Source: SAR86 cluster bacterium AG-339-G14 (GTDB taxonomy: Bacteria > Pseudomonadota > Gammaproteobacteria > Magnimaribacterales > AG-339-G14). Taken from it: a stretch of DNA of 51,234 nucleotides. Position 1 is the stretch's first letter. Every line of letters starts with the position of its first letter. The stretch spans positions 1 through 51,234 of the forward strand of contig QCAB01000004.1 in the NCBI GenBank assembly GCA_003282105.1, in the 5' to 3' direction. Made by a program: the position numbers and the translations under genes. Shown here in pieces: positions 27,054-37,017 of this stretch. A model generated the notes under the pieces. The model was not told the DNA's origin and searched no databases. It saw only the letters and a program-made list of their open reading frames with translations.

Positions 27054-28347
27054 TTTTTGGAAGTCAACTTTTGGATTTTCTTTTTTCACATTTATCTCAA
27101 GGGTTTTTGGCTATCTTCGTGATCTAACATTAGCGGCTTTTTTAGGAGCTGGACAAATTTATGACATATTCGTTGTAATATTCAGAATACCTAATGTCTT
27201 CAGGAGTTTTTTTGGAGAAGGAGCAATGGCACAATCTCTTGTTCCGAGCATTATAGAAGCAAAAGAAAATATAAATAATTTTCTAAATCAAATTTTTTCT
27301 TTGTTACTTTTTTCTTTATTGATTTTTGTTGGATTAGCTGAGGTATTTCCCAAATTATTTGTTTCCCTTTTTGCACCTGGTTTTATCTATGATGAAGAAA
27401 AATTTTTAAATGCCACAAACTTTTTGAGAATTGTATTCCCATACATACTTTTGATTTCTCTTACTGCATTTTTTGGGGCAATACAAAATTCTAGGAAAAT
27501 CTTTCAATTTGTAGCTGCGACTCCAATTTTTTTTAATCTAAGTTTAATTTGTTTCGCTTTTTCATTTGCTGAACTTTCTTTAAAAGTTTTGGGAATTTCA
27601 ATATTAACTGCTGGATTCATTCAATTAATTTTAAATTTCTCCGTTGTGGCTTATTTTGGAATTTTTCCAAAACTCACATTTACTTTTGATCGTGAAATTC
27701 TCAATTCCTTCTTCAACAAATTCATTCCCGCAATTTTCGCAGCTGGCGTTTATCAGTTAAATGTCTTAGTAGATACAATATTCGCTTCATTTCTGATAAC
27801 TGGCAGCCCAACTTGGTTGTATTTATCTGAGAGACTAATTCAATTTCCTCTTGGTCTGTTCGGAGTAGCAGTTGCACTTGTTTCTTTACCAAACTTAACA
27901 GAACTTTTTATTCAAAAAGATATGAAACAAATAAGTTCTCATAGTTTTAAAATTTTGAGAGTTTTATTTTTAATGGGTTTTGGATGTTTCTTAGGAGCTT
28001 ACTTCCTTGGGGACTACATAATTGAAATTCTCTTTAAGAGAGGTGAATTTTCTTCTTTTGATGTAGGAATGACTTTTTTAGCTCTTCAGGGGTATGCTAT
28101 TTCGCTCATCTTTTTACTACCTCAAAAATATTTTAATAGTCTTTTCTTTGCGATTTCAAAAACAAATATGGTTGTTTATACTGGATTGTTATCACTTTTT
28201 GCTAATTTGATCTTGAATTATTATTTTATTTTTACAATAGATTTAGGCCATTTTGGATTGGCTCTTGCAACTTCTATAAGCAGCATAATAGTCTTTTTTG
28301 TTAGCTTGTATTGGTTGTTGAGTAGAAAAATTTTATTGGCTTTTTAA
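27046..28347 (+). CDS. murJ: Lipid II flippase MurJ
   Basis: A MOP-superfamily membrane protein that flips lipid II for peptidoglycan synthesis. [58 protein letters not shown] is the strongly conserved start, including the central arginines. Later [23 protein letters not shown] and [24 protein letters not shown] are also MurJ signatures. I placed the start at GTG 27046 rather than the in-frame TTG at 27019, because it matches the family N-terminus and overlaps the msrB stop by eight bases. At 433 residues it is shorter than E. coli MurJ (511), so the last two of 14 membrane segments are probably missing. Confidence 0.92.
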   Translation: MNNFWKSTFGFSFFTFISRVFGYLRDLTLAAFLGAGQIYDIFVVIFRIPNVFRSFFGEGAMAQSLVPSIIEAKENINNFLNQIFSLLLFSLLIFVGLAEVFPKLFVSLFAPGFIYDEEKFLNATNFLRIVFPYILLISLTAFFGAIQNSRKIFQFVAATPIFFNLSLICFAFSFAELSLKVLGISILTAGFIQLILNFSVVAYFGIFPKLTFTFDREILNSFFNKFIPAIFAAGVYQLNVLVDTIFASFLITGSPTWLYLSERLIQFPLGLFGVAVALVSLPNLTELFIQKDMKQISSHSFKILRVLFLMGFGCFLGAYFLGDYIIEILFKRGEFSSFDVGMTFLALQGYAISLIFLLPQKYFNSLFFAISKTNMVVYTGLLSLFANLILNYYFIFTIDLGHFGLALATSISSIIVFFVSLYWLLSRKILLAF

Positions 28348-28349
28348 CA

Positions 28350-29297
28350 ATGTATTTAATAAGAGGACTTAAAAACATAAATCTTTTTAAGGAAAGATTT
28401 TCTGATTTTAGAGTCATTGCAACCATAGGAAATTTTGATGGACTGCATCTAGGGCATCAAAAAATTATTTCGGACATGAAAAATATTGCTAATGAAAAAA
28501 AACTAAAAACAATGGTAATTTTTACTGAACCACATGCAAAAGAATTTTTTGCTGAAAGCTCTAATTCCTCATTTCAGCCAAGCAGAATATCGCCTTGGCG
28601 TGATAAATTTCAAAGATTAAAAGCACAAGGAGTAGATTTTGCTCTCTATTTAAACTTTAACAAAAAATTACAATCGATGACCCCCGAAAAATTCATAAAT
28701 AACGTTCTAGGAAATTTAAACATTCGTTATTTAACTATCGGGGATGACTTTAAGTTTGGAAATCGTAGAAAAGGTGATTATGAGATGCTTGAAAACTGGG
28801 GCAGTCTAAATGATGTTATTGTTCAACAAACTCCAACATATCTTCGGGGAGATAGAAGGTACAGTAGTTCCTGGATAAGGGAGGCACTTGATAAAGATGA
28901 TTTTGAATTGGCAGCCGAATTGCTCGGAAGAAGATATACTTTTTCTGGCAAAGTAGTTAGTGGAAACAGTTTAGGAAGAACTATTGGAGTTCCAACAGCA
29001 AATTTGTGGTTGCCTAAAAGTAACCTGCCTATAAAGGGTGTGTATGCGGTAAAAGTTCACTATGAAAAAGAAATTCTTTTGGGCATTGCAAATATGGGAA
29101 TAAGACCTACCATTGGTGGGGAAAATCCAGTGTTAGAAGTTCACATATTTGACTTCGATAAAAATTTATATGGGAAAAGAATAGAAGTTGAATTTTGTAA
29201 TAAAATAAGAGAAGAAAAAAAATTTTCAAACCTCGAAGAATTGAAATCGCAAATCCATAAAGATATTGAATTGTCTAAAAATCTATTAATTTCGTGA
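28350..29297 (+). CDS. ribF: Bifunctional riboflavin kinase/FAD synthetase
   Basis: A 315-residue enzyme making FMN and then FAD from riboflavin. The N-terminal FAD synthetase half has TIGNFDGLHLGHQKII (nucleotidyl-transferase HxGH-type), the loop YLTIGDDFKFGNRRKGDYEML and the RRYSSSWIREAL sequence. The C-terminal kinase half has FSGKVVSGNSLGRTIGVPTANLWLP and GVYAVKVHY, with LEVHIFDFDKNLYGKRIEVEF. Normal length. Two bases after murJ and overlapping ileS by four bases, as in the usual gammaproteobacterial run. Confidence 0.95.
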   Translation: MYLIRGLKNINLFKERFSDFRVIATIGNFDGLHLGHQKIISDMKNIANEKKLKTMVIFTEPHAKEFFAESSNSSFQPSRISPWRDKFQRLKAQGVDFALYLNFNKKLQSMTPEKFINNVLGNLNIRYLTIGDDFKFGNRRKGDYEMLENWGSLNDVIVQQTPTYLRGDRRYSSSWIREALDKDDFELAAELLGRRYTFSGKVVSGNSLGRTIGVPTANLWLPKSNLPIKGVYAVKVHYEKEILLGIANMGIRPTIGGENPVLEVHIFDFDKNLYGKRIEVEFCNKIREEKKFSNLEELKSQIHKDIELSKNLLIS

Positions 29298-32083
29298 AAC
29301 AACTTAAGGAAACATTAAATTTACCTACCACCAGGTTTTCTATGAAAGCGAATCTTTCACAAAAAGAACCAGGAATATTAGAGTATTGGAAAGAAATTAA
29401 TCTATATCAACTGATTCAAAATAAGAATAAGGGCAAACCTTCGTTTAATCTTCATGATGGACCTCCATACGCAAATGGGCCTATTCATTTAGGCCACACT
29501 GTAAATAAAATTCTTAAAGACATAATCATTAAGACCAAAAATTTCTCTGGATATTCTGCGCCTTATGTTCCTGGATGGGATTGTCATGGACTTCCAATCG
29601 AGCTAAATGTTGAAAAAAAATATGGAAAAGCTAAGAAGGATTTATCTATTGATGAATTTAGACTTCGTTGCAGAGATTATGCCAATCAACAAATTGCCAT
29701 TCAAAAAAAAGATTTTATTAGACTTGGAGTGCTAGGGGACTGGGAAAATCCATACAAATCTATGGACTTTGAATTCGAAGCAAATATTGTTCGAGCGCTT
29801 GGAAAAGTTATAGAAGCAGGGCATTTATCAAGGGGATTTAAACCTGTTTATTGGTGTGAAAATTGTGCATCTGCTCTTGCAGAAGCGGAGGTTGAATATA
29901 TTGAAAAAGAATCAAATGCTATTGATTTTTTATTCCCTGTTGATTCTAAGTTATTGGAGAAAATATTTAACTTGAAGATAAATTTCGACTGCTATATTGC
30001 TTCATGGACAACAACACCCTGGACTATTCCTGCTAATAAAGCTATATCCGTTAATCCAGATCTAGAATACGAGCTAATTGAATTAGAGGTTAAAAAAAGA
30101 AAATTAGTTTTAGTTGTTGCATCAAGTCTTAAAGAAAAAACCTTAGAACGATATGAAGTTACCAACAATAATTCTTTAGGAAAAAGCTTAGGAAAAGAAC
30201 TAGAAGGCATTGTTTGTAAGCATCCTTTGTTGGATCAAGAGTCTCCAATTATTTTAGGCTCCCATGTTACTGACGAAATGGGAACGGGACTTGTGCATAC
30301 CGCTCCAGCTCATGGTTTAGAAGATTATGAAGCATGTAAAAATCATAACTTTGATTCTTCTAGCCTAGTTCAAGCTGATGGAAAATTTTCAAAAGACACT
30401 CCATTTGTAGGCGGAAAAAAATTAGATGAAGCAAATGAAATTGTTATAGACGAGTTAAACAAAATGAAGCTTTTGTTTTCAAAAAATAAGTTTAGGCATA
30501 GTTTTCCGCATTGTTGGAGACATAAAACCCCACTTTTTTTTCGTGCTACTCCTCAATGGTTTATTTCTATGGATAAAAATAAACTTCTTGAAGAATGTCT
30601 ATCAAAAATTGAGGAAATAAATTGGTTACCTGATTGGGGTAAATCAAGAATAAATTCTATGATGTCGGAACGACCTGATTGGTGTATCTCCAGACAGAGA
30701 CATTGGGGAGCTCCAATTCCTTTATTTGTAAGTAAATCTTCCGGAAAGATTCATAAAGATACAATAAAGATAATCGAAATGGTCGCAGATGAAATTGAAA
30801 AGAATGGTGCTGAAAGTTGGTTTACCTCTGATCCATCGAAATTTTTAGGAGATGATTCCGATGAATATGAAAAAATTACTGATACCTTGGACGTTTGGTT
30901 CGATTCTGGTGTGACTCATTATTGTTCAAATTACCAACCAAAAGATTCAATAGTCCCTGCGGATTTGTATTTAGAAGGTTCTGATCAACACAGAGGTTGG
31001 TTTCAATCTTCACTACTTACTGGTCTAGCAATTAATAATGAATCGCCTTATCGGACAGCATTAACCCATGGATTTGTTGTTGATGCCGATGGTAGAAAAA
31101 TGTCTAAATCTCTAGGCAATGTAATTTCACCTCAATCAATATGGAATAAAAAGGGGGCAGATATTTTAAGAGCATGGACAGCATCAACAGATTTCAGAAA
31201 TGAAATGAATTTTTCAGAAGAATCTCTTGAAAGAACAAGCGATGCTTACAGAAGAATCAGAAATACGCTGAGATTTTTAATGGGCAACCTGAATGAATTT
31301 AATTTCCAAGAAGACAAGATAAGCCCTGAGAATTATTCAGAACTTGATAAGTGGATTATTATGAAGGGAATGGAGCTCCAAGAAGAAGTAATCATAGACT
31401 ATGACAGTTACGAAATTCACTTGGCTTTCCAAAAAATTTTAAATTTTTGCACCAACGAACTTGGCGGTTTTTACTTAGATATTATTAAAGATCGACTTTA
31501 CACTTCAAAGAGAGATGGGGTTGCAAGAAAGTCAGCACAATCAGCGATGTTTCAAATTTACTCTTCATTAGTAACTTTAATTGCTCCAATACTCTCTTTC
31601 ACGGCCGAAGAAGCATTTGTTGAAATGAGTGGCGAAGGTTCTTCAATTTTTCTAGGTGAATGGTTTAATGATTGGGAAACCTTTGATTCCAAGATTGATG
31701 AAGATTTGTGGGCCAAACTTATCTCTTTGAGAGACGAGGTAAATAAAGAAATTGAAGAAAAACGAAACTTAAATGAAATTGGATCTTCCTTAGAAGCTAA
31801 GGTAGATCTGAGTTGTGATGATGGGGTTTTCATGAGGCTAAACGACCTTAAAGATGAGTTAAAATTTCTGTTCATTTCTTCTGATGTAGATTTAAAATTA
31901 GATGAACAAAATTCAAAAAGTTTATCCGAAGAAGTAAAAATAAAAGTCTCAAAAAGTTCAAACAAGAAGTGCGACAGATGCTGGCATCACGTAGATAGAC
32001 TAATAAAATATCAAGACGAAAATATTTGTTTGAGGTGCCAAGAAAACATAGACGGTTCTGGAGAAATAAGATTATTTTTCTGA
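29294..32083 (+). CDS. ileS: Isoleucyl-tRNA synthetase
   Basis: A 929-residue class I synthetase, near the E. coli size (938). HLGH at residues 65-68 (in PPYANGPIHLGHTVNK) is the HIGH motif. KMSKS is around residue 600 in DGRKMSKSLGNV. The editing CP1 domain lies between (GTGLVHTAPAHGLEDYE, TTPWTIPANKA). The C-terminal zinc finger has CDRCWHHVDRLI and CLRCQENI. It is a complete eubacterial-type IleRS. GTG start overlapping ribF by four bases; lspA follows. Confidence 0.97.
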   Translation: MKQLKETLNLPTTRFSMKANLSQKEPGILEYWKEINLYQLIQNKNKGKPSFNLHDGPPYANGPIHLGHTVNKILKDIIIKTKNFSGYSAPYVPGWDCHGLPIELNVEKKYGKAKKDLSIDEFRLRCRDYANQQIAIQKKDFIRLGVLGDWENPYKSMDFEFEANIVRALGKVIEAGHLSRGFKPVYWCENCASALAEAEVEYIEKESNAIDFLFPVDSKLLEKIFNLKINFDCYIASWTTTPWTIPANKAISVNPDLEYELIELEVKKRKLVLVVASSLKEKTLERYEVTNNNSLGKSLGKELEGIVCKHPLLDQESPIILGSHVTDEMGTGLVHTAPAHGLEDYEACKNHNFDSSSLVQADGKFSKDTPFVGGKKLDEANEIVIDELNKMKLLFSKNKFRHSFPHCWRHKTPLFFRATPQWFISMDKNKLLEECLSKIEEINWLPDWGKSRINSMMSERPDWCISRQRHWGAPIPLFVSKSSGKIHKDTIKIIEMVADEIEKNGAESWFTSDPSKFLGDDSDEYEKITDTLDVWFDSGVTHYCSNYQPKDSIVPADLYLEGSDQHRGWFQSSLLTGLAINNESPYRTALTHGFVVDADGRKMSKSLGNVISPQSIWNKKGADILRAWTASTDFRNEMNFSEESLERTSDAYRRIRNTLRFLMGNLNEFNFQEDKISPENYSELDKWIIMKGMELQEEVIIDYDSYEIHLAFQKILNFCTNELGGFYLDIIKDRLYTSKRDGVARKSAQSAMFQIYSSLVTLIAPILSFTAEEAFVEMSGEGSSIFLGEWFNDWETFDSKIDEDLWAKLISLRDEVNKEIEEKRNLNEIGSSLEAKVDLSCDDGVFMRLNDLKDELKFLFISSDVDLKLDEQNSKSLSEEVKIKVSKSSNKKCDRCWHHVDRLIKYQDENICLRCQENIDGSGEIRLFF

Positions 32084-32087
32084 TTGA

Positions 32088-32561
32088 ATGAAATCTTTTT
32101 TAGTTGTTTTATTAGCTTCATTGATAAGTCTTGATCAATTATCTAAAGCTTGGATTTATAAAAATTTTGAAGTTTTTCAATCCTTAGAAGTCTTTTATTT
32201 CCTAAACTTCACGTTTGTTAAAAACTATGGTTTTGCTTTTAGCTTTTTGAATGATGAAAGCTTAAATTTAAATGCTCTAATAGGTGTTTTAATTTTTTTT
32301 ATTTGTGTTTATTTAGCTTATTTTATTTTTTTAAAAGCACACAAAGAGACCCTATTAAAAAATCAGTTAATGAGTTTTAGTCTGATTTTAGCAGGTGGAT
32401 TGGGGAATTTACTCGATAGATTGATGTATGGATATGTAATCGATTTTATTGATATAACATTCAATTCATACGTGTTCAATTTAGCAGATTCTTATGTCAC
32501 TATAGGATTGATAATGTATGTTATTTTTTCTCTGAAAAGTAAGCCTTATGAAAACAATTAA
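32088..32561 (+). CDS. lspA: Lipoprotein signal peptidase (signal peptidase II)
   Basis: A 157-residue membrane protease that cleaves prolipoproteins before the lipid-modified cysteine. Four membrane segments are visible. Motifs: LISLDQLSKAWIYKNF, the KNYGFAFSFL counterpart of NxGAAFSxL, GGLGNLLDRLMYGYVIDFIDI with the first catalytic aspartate, and FNLADSYVTIG with the second. The KNYGFAF version departs slightly from NTGAAF. Its 3' end overlaps ispH by 14 bases. At least one lipoprotein candidate (DsbC) is encoded in the window. Confidence 0.93.
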   Translation: MKSFLVVLLASLISLDQLSKAWIYKNFEVFQSLEVFYFLNFTFVKNYGFAFSFLNDESLNLNALIGVLIFFICVYLAYFIFLKAHKETLLKNQLMSFSLILAGGLGNLLDRLMYGYVIDFIDITFNSYVFNLADSYVTIGLIMYVIFSLKSKPYENN

Positions 32562-33483
32562 GCTAGCGAACCCAAGGGGTTTTTGCGCTGGAGTAGATAG
32601 AGCAATTGATATAGTTTCGAAAGCATTAGAGATTTATGATGATCCAGTTTATGTCAGACATGAGGTTGTCCATAACAGGAAAGTAGTTGATGATCTCAAA
32701 TCAAGAGGTGCTGTGTTTGTAGAAGAATTATCAGAAATTCCTGACGATGGCATTACCATTTTCTCAGCACACGGAATTTCAGCATCCGTAGAAAATGAAG
32801 CTGAGGATAGAAAATTAAAATTCTTTGATGCAACTTGCCCTTTGGTTTCAAAAGTTCACAAAGAAGTTATTAGGTTTGCTAGCGCAGGAAAAGACATAAT
32901 TATGATTGGTCATAAAAATCATCCAGAGGTTGAAGGCACTCTTGGAAGATTTCCGGAGCATTCTCGAGGAAAAATGTATTTGGTAGAAAATTTAGAACAG
33001 GCTAAAACTATAAAGGTTAATCAACCAGATAATTTATGTTTAGTAACACAAACAACTTTGTCCGTTTCAGATACGGAAGGAATTGTAGAAGAATTGAAGA
33101 CTAGATTTCCTCTAATGCAAGAGCCAAAATCCGAAGACATATGCTATGCCACTCAGAATAGACAAGATGCCGTGAAGCAACTAGCTTTAGAATCGGATTT
33201 AATAATTGTGGTTGGATCTCAGAATAGCTCGAATTCAACTAGGCTAAAAGAATTAGCAGAAAATTGTGGAGTCAAGTCTGTGCTTTTAGACGAACCAGAG
33301 AAAATAAATCTTTTAGACTTGAAAAATATAGAAACGATTGGAATTACTGCAGGAGCATCAGCTCCAGAAGAATTGGTTCAAGAAATGGTCAAGAAATGCA
33401 ATTTGCTTGGGTATCAAATTAACGAAGAGATGGAAGGTTTGAAAGAAAAAGTATTTTTTAAATTACCCGTAGAGTTGCGATGA
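32548..33483 (+). CDS. ispH: 4-hydroxy-3-methylbut-2-enyl diphosphate reductase
   Basis: IspH is the last enzyme of the MEP isoprenoid pathway and carries a 4Fe-4S cluster. Three ligand cysteines are visible: NPRGFCAGVDRA, FDATCPLVSKVHK, and ICYATQNRQDAV. HEVVHNRKVVDDLKSRGAVFVEE and SAHGISASV are also family signatures. Normal 311-residue length. It overlaps lspA by 14 bases, and fkpB, which lies between them in E. coli, is absent. Confidence 0.96.
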   Translation: MKTIKLANPRGFCAGVDRAIDIVSKALEIYDDPVYVRHEVVHNRKVVDDLKSRGAVFVEELSEIPDDGITIFSAHGISASVENEAEDRKLKFFDATCPLVSKVHKEVIRFASAGKDIIMIGHKNHPEVEGTLGRFPEHSRGKMYLVENLEQAKTIKVNQPDNLCLVTQTTLSVSDTEGIVEELKTRFPLMQEPKSEDICYATQNRQDAVKQLALESDLIIVVGSQNSSNSTRLKELAENCGVKSVLLDEPEKINLLDLKNIETIGITAGASAPEELVQEMVKKCNLLGYQINEEMEGLKEKVFFKLPVELR

Positions 33484-34721
33484 AAAAAAAAGTAGCAATT
33501 ATTGGCGCAGGTATTGCAGGAACGACGACTGCATATTCTCTTGCAAAAAACGGGATGGATGTAACTTTAATTGATTCAAGAAGGTACCCCGCAATGGCTA
33601 CCAGTTATGCTAATGGAGGGCAGTTGAGTGCAAGTAACTCAGAGGTGTGGAACACTCCAAAAAATCTTATTAATGGCATGAAGTGGATGTTTAAAAAGGA
33701 TGCGCCTTTATTATTTAATCCTTCACCTAGTCTTGAGAAATATAAGTGGATTTTAGGATTTCTTGCAGCTACTTTTGACGGAAAGCACAAGTCGAAAACT
33801 CAGGAAACTATAGAGTTAGCAAAAAGAGCAAGAGAGATTTATTACAAAATTTCAGATGAAGAGGGAATTGAATTTGATTTACTAAAAAAAGGCATTCTGC
33901 ATTTTTATGATACTCAAAAGGAGTTAGATTCAGCCGCCTCAAAAGCATCTTGGCTTGATCAAGAAGGAATGGAATGGGAAGTTCTAGACGCAGATCAAGT
34001 TGAAGATCTAGAACCAGCCTTCAAGTCTACCGCTAATCAAAAAAAATTAATTGGCGGAATTTATACGAAATCTGATGCGAGCGGAGATATTCATAAGTTC
34101 TGTAAAAATATGCATAAACTTTTAGAAAAAAAATACGATGTTAAATCACTTTTCAATACAGAAATTGAAAGTATTTATAAAGATAGAGATAAGGTGATTT
34201 TATCTGCAGCGTCGGAGACAGAAACTAAAGGATTCCATTTCGATAAAGTAGCTATTTGTGCAGGTATAGATACTCAAAAATTTGCTGACAGTCTTGGAGA
34301 TAAAATGCGCGTATATCCGGTAAAGGGCTACAGTGTGACTATCCACTTAGATGATAGCGTTTCTCAAAATTCAGCCCCACATGTGTCTCTTTTAGATGAT
34401 CCAAAAAAGATTGTTTCTAGCCGCCTTGGAAATAGGCTAAGAGTTGCTGGAACCGCAGAGTTAGCAGGAAAAAATAAGGACATAAAACAGGATAGAATAA
34501 GACCTTTGTTGGCTTGGGTTCGTGAATATTTTCCAAATGTTAGTACAGAAAACTATACACCTTGGGCTGGTTTGAGACCTATGACACCTGACATGATGCC
34601 GCTGGTATTTGAAAGCAAAGCTAAAGGTATTTTCTATAACACTGGGCATGGCCATTTAGGATGGACTCTAGGTGCCGCGACCGGAGATTTACTGGCCTCA
34701 AAAATAATAAATGCAGATTAA
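33480..34721 (+). CDS. dadA: D-amino acid dehydrogenase
   Basis: A 413-residue FAD-dependent dehydrogenase of the DadA group. The dinucleotide-binding motif is at the start (VAIIGAGIAGTTTAYSLAKNGMDVTLID), and SRRYPAMATSYANGGQLSASNSEVWN matches DadA well. RPMTPDMMPLVFESKAKGIFYNTGHGHLGWTLGAATGDLLA is the conserved flavin-binding C-terminus. The enzyme oxidises D-alanine and other D-amino acids to oxoacids at the membrane. Here it is followed by AmpD and an AmpG-like permease, which suggests use of peptidoglycan-derived D-alanine. It overlaps ispH by four bases and ampD by 11. Confidence 0.9.
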   Translation: MKKKVAIIGAGIAGTTTAYSLAKNGMDVTLIDSRRYPAMATSYANGGQLSASNSEVWNTPKNLINGMKWMFKKDAPLLFNPSPSLEKYKWILGFLAATFDGKHKSKTQETIELAKRAREIYYKISDEEGIEFDLLKKGILHFYDTQKELDSAASKASWLDQEGMEWEVLDADQVEDLEPAFKSTANQKKLIGGIYTKSDASGDIHKFCKNMHKLLEKKYDVKSLFNTEIESIYKDRDKVILSAASETETKGFHFDKVAICAGIDTQKFADSLGDKMRVYPVKGYSVTIHLDDSVSQNSAPHVSLLDDPKKIVSSRLGNRLRVAGTAELAGKNKDIKQDRIRPLLAWVREYFPNVSTENYTPWAGLRPMTPDMMPLVFESKAKGIFYNTGHGHLGWTLGAATGDLLASKIINAD

Positions 34722-35250
34722 ATCAGGCTGGATTGCTGAAGCAAAAAAAGTAAATTCTCCAAATTTCGAAGACAGACCTTTGAATACTTCTATAGATCTC
34801 GTAGTTATCCATTGCATAAGCCTTCCCCCTGGTGAGTTCGGGACAAAAAATATAGATGATTTTTTTCTTAATAAATTAGATATTTCTAAGCATGAGTATT
34901 TTAAGGAAATTTCAGGTTTAAAAGTTTCTTCTCATTTTTTAATTGAAAGAACGGGAAATTTAAAACAATTTGTTTCAATAGATAAAAAGGCTTGGCACGC
35001 TGGAGTCTCTTCATTTAAAAATCGAGAAAATTGTAATGATTTCTCTATCGGCATCGAACTTGAAGGAACTGACGATTCTGTGTATGAAAAAAATCAATAC
35101 AATACTTTGATAAAGCTAGTAATCTCGCTGATGCGAAAATACCCAAACATTACCAAAGAAAGAGTGGTTGGTCATTCGGAGATAGCTCCAAAAAGAAAAA
35201 CAGATCCAGGAATAAAATTTGACTGGGATTATATAAAATCTAAAATCTAG
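34711..35250 (+). CDS. ampD: 1,6-anhydro-N-acetylmuramyl-L-alanine amidase AmpD
   Basis: A 179-residue zinc amidase of the Amidase_2 fold that removes the peptide from anhydro-muropeptides in the cytoplasm. Visible zinc and catalytic positions: VVIHCISLPPGEFG (first His), AWHAGVSSFKNRENCNDFSIGIELEGT (second region), and VVGHSEIAPKRKTDPGIKFDW (the final His, Lys and Asp). All match AmpD rather than periplasmic amidases; no signal peptide is present. Length is normal. The start overlaps dadA by 11 bases, and an AmpG-like permease gene follows after yajQ. Confidence 0.93.
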   Translation: MQIKSGWIAEAKKVNSPNFEDRPLNTSIDLVVIHCISLPPGEFGTKNIDDFFLNKLDISKHEYFKEISGLKVSSHFLIERTGNLKQFVSIDKKAWHAGVSSFKNRENCNDFSIGIELEGTDDSVYEKNQYNTLIKLVISLMRKYPNITKERVVGHSEIAPKRKTDPGIKFDWDYIKSKI

Positions 35251-35252
35251 CT

Positions 35253-35735
35253 ATGCCTTCCTTTGACATAGAATCTAAAGTAGATAGCCATGAGCTAACA
35301 AACGCAGTGGATCAATCAAATAGAGTTATTTCGAACCGTTTCGATTTTAAAAATGCAAATGCCATGTTTGAAATAAAAGAAAATAAGCTTTCTATTTCGG
35401 CAAACGAAATTTTTCAGATTGACCAAATGATACCTATTCTCAAGGAGAATCTTTCGAAAAGATCTATTGACTTAAAAGCTCTAGAGTTTGGAGAAAAGAC
35501 TTCTAACAATAATAAAGCCTTATTAGATGCCAATATTATCCAAGGAGTAAGTCAGGAAATTTCTAAAAAAATTATCAAAATCATTAAAGATTCCAAAATC
35601 AAAGCTCAAGGATCAATTCAAGGAGATAGCTTAAGAGTGTCAGGAAAAAAGCGGGATGATCTTCAAGCAATTATAAATTCTTTAAAGAATGAAGAATTCG
35701 AAATCCCTCTACAGTTTGTAAATTTCAGAGATTAA
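35253..35735 (+). CDS. YajQ family nucleotide-binding protein (DUF520)
   Basis: A 160-residue protein beginning PSFDIESKVDSHELTNAVDQSNRVISNRFDFKN, the YajQ signature, and ending KIKAQGSIQGDSLRVSGKKRDDLQAIINSLKNEEFEIPLQFVNFRD, which is nearly invariant in the family. Members bind c-di-GMP in Xanthomonas, and act as phage-host factors or chaperone-like proteins in other work; the role here is not known. It lies two bases after ampD and one base before the AmpG-like gene. Confidence 0.95.
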   Translation: MPSFDIESKVDSHELTNAVDQSNRVISNRFDFKNANAMFEIKENKLSISANEIFQIDQMIPILKENLSKRSIDLKALEFGEKTSNNNKALLDANIIQGVSQEISKKIIKIIKDSKIKAQGSIQGDSLRVSGKKRDDLQAIINSLKNEEFEIPLQFVNFRD

Positions 35736-35736
35736 T

Positions 35737-37017
35737 ATGCCTTGGCTCAGTTCTTTTAAGGGTTATTTACAACCTAGAGTACTTTTAATTGCCGGACTAG
35801 GAGTCCTTTCAGGCTTGCCACTGGGGCTTTTAATTGATCCCTTGAGATATTGGTTATCTGAAATAGGTATCGAAAAATCTACCATAGGGTTGCTTTCTTT
35901 GGTGATGCTTTCCTATTCGTTAAAAATGTTTTGGGCTCCTTTAGTTGATAGATTAAGAATTCCTTTTCTATCTGCGATTGGGCAAAGAAAAAGTTGGTTG
36001 CTCTTGGCCCAGATTCTTACTTTTTTGTGCATTCTTCTCGTTGGATCAATCGATCCTTCTAAAGAATTAAATTTATTTATTCTTTTCGTATTGGGTATAA
36101 GTTTTTTTTCTGCAACTCAGGATATCTGTGTTGATGCAATGCGTATTGAATTGGTCGAAAAGAAAGCCATCGGCGAGGCCTCGGCGCTTTACATTATCGG
36201 ATATAGAATTGGAGTTATTTTTCTCTCGCAGGTGATAACTTTTTACATTGCAGACTCATATGGCTGGAGTGCAGCTTATTTTAGTATCGGAGGAATTTTT
36301 ATCATCACCTCTTTAATTCTAATACTTATAGTTCCTGAGCCTGAAAGAGACGAAAAAGATTATATTTCTTTGTTAAAAAATCCTAATTTGTGGTTCAAAG
36401 ATTCCTTTATCCTGCCATTTGCCGATTTGATTTCAAGGTACAAAACTCATTTACTCTTATTATTAGGAATTACATTTACTTATAGATTAAGCGATATGTT
36501 CTTAGGCCCTATGGCAATGCCTTTTTATCAAGAGATTGGTTTTACAAAAATTCAGGTAGCTCAAATAACAAACTTCTATGGAATGTGGATGACAATACTA
36601 GGCGGACTCTTTGCAGGATTAACTCTACATAGATTTGGATTAGTTAAGAATATGATTGCAGGTGCAATTTTCGTTCCATTAGCAAATATTCCTTTTATAT
36701 TTTTAAATTTAATTGGCAATGACGTGAATTTCTTAATTTTTACAATTACTGTAGACAATTTCTCCCAGGGATTCATTTCTGTCGTTGGGATAACTTTTTT
36801 GTCAAATATGGTTTCCGCAACTTACACGGCAACTCAATACGCCTTGCTTTATGGTCTAGTAGTAATTCCACCAAATATAATTTCTAGTGGATCAGGATTT
36901 GTCGCGGAAGCTTATGGTTTTCAAAATTTTTTTATTCTTTGTGCTCTTTTAGGCATACCAGCTATCGTTCTAACTTTGATGGTTTGGCAGAAGAGGGAAG
37001 TTTTCGGCTTTGACTAA
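35737..37017 (+). CDS. AmpG-like MFS permease
   Basis: A 426-residue major facilitator with about twelve to fourteen membrane segments. LIAGLGVLSGLPLGLLIDPLRYWLSEIGIEKSTIGLLSL and YSLKMFWAPLVDRLRIPFLSAIGQRKSWLLLAQI match AmpG closely; FFSATQDICVDAMRIE is the conserved family stretch. AmpG imports anhydro-muropeptides from the periplasm, feeding AmpD, whose gene is 485 bases upstream. The C-terminal part is shorter than in some AmpG proteins (E. coli 491 residues), so the exact substrate is not certain. Overlaps the VanZ-like gene by eight bases. Confidence 0.85.
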   Translation: MPWLSSFKGYLQPRVLLIAGLGVLSGLPLGLLIDPLRYWLSEIGIEKSTIGLLSLVMLSYSLKMFWAPLVDRLRIPFLSAIGQRKSWLLLAQILTFLCILLVGSIDPSKELNLFILFVLGISFFSATQDICVDAMRIELVEKKAIGEASALYIIGYRIGVIFLSQVITFYIADSYGWSAAYFSIGGIFIITSLILILIVPEPERDEKDYISLLKNPNLWFKDSFILPFADLISRYKTHLLLLLGITFTYRLSDMFLGPMAMPFYQEIGFTKIQVAQITNFYGMWMTILGGLFAGLTLHRFGLVKNMIAGAIFVPLANIPFIFLNLIGNDVNFLIFTITVDNFSQGFISVVGITFLSNMVSATYTATQYALLYGLVVIPPNIISSGSGFVAEAYGFQNFFILCALLGIPAIVLTLMVWQKREVFGFD

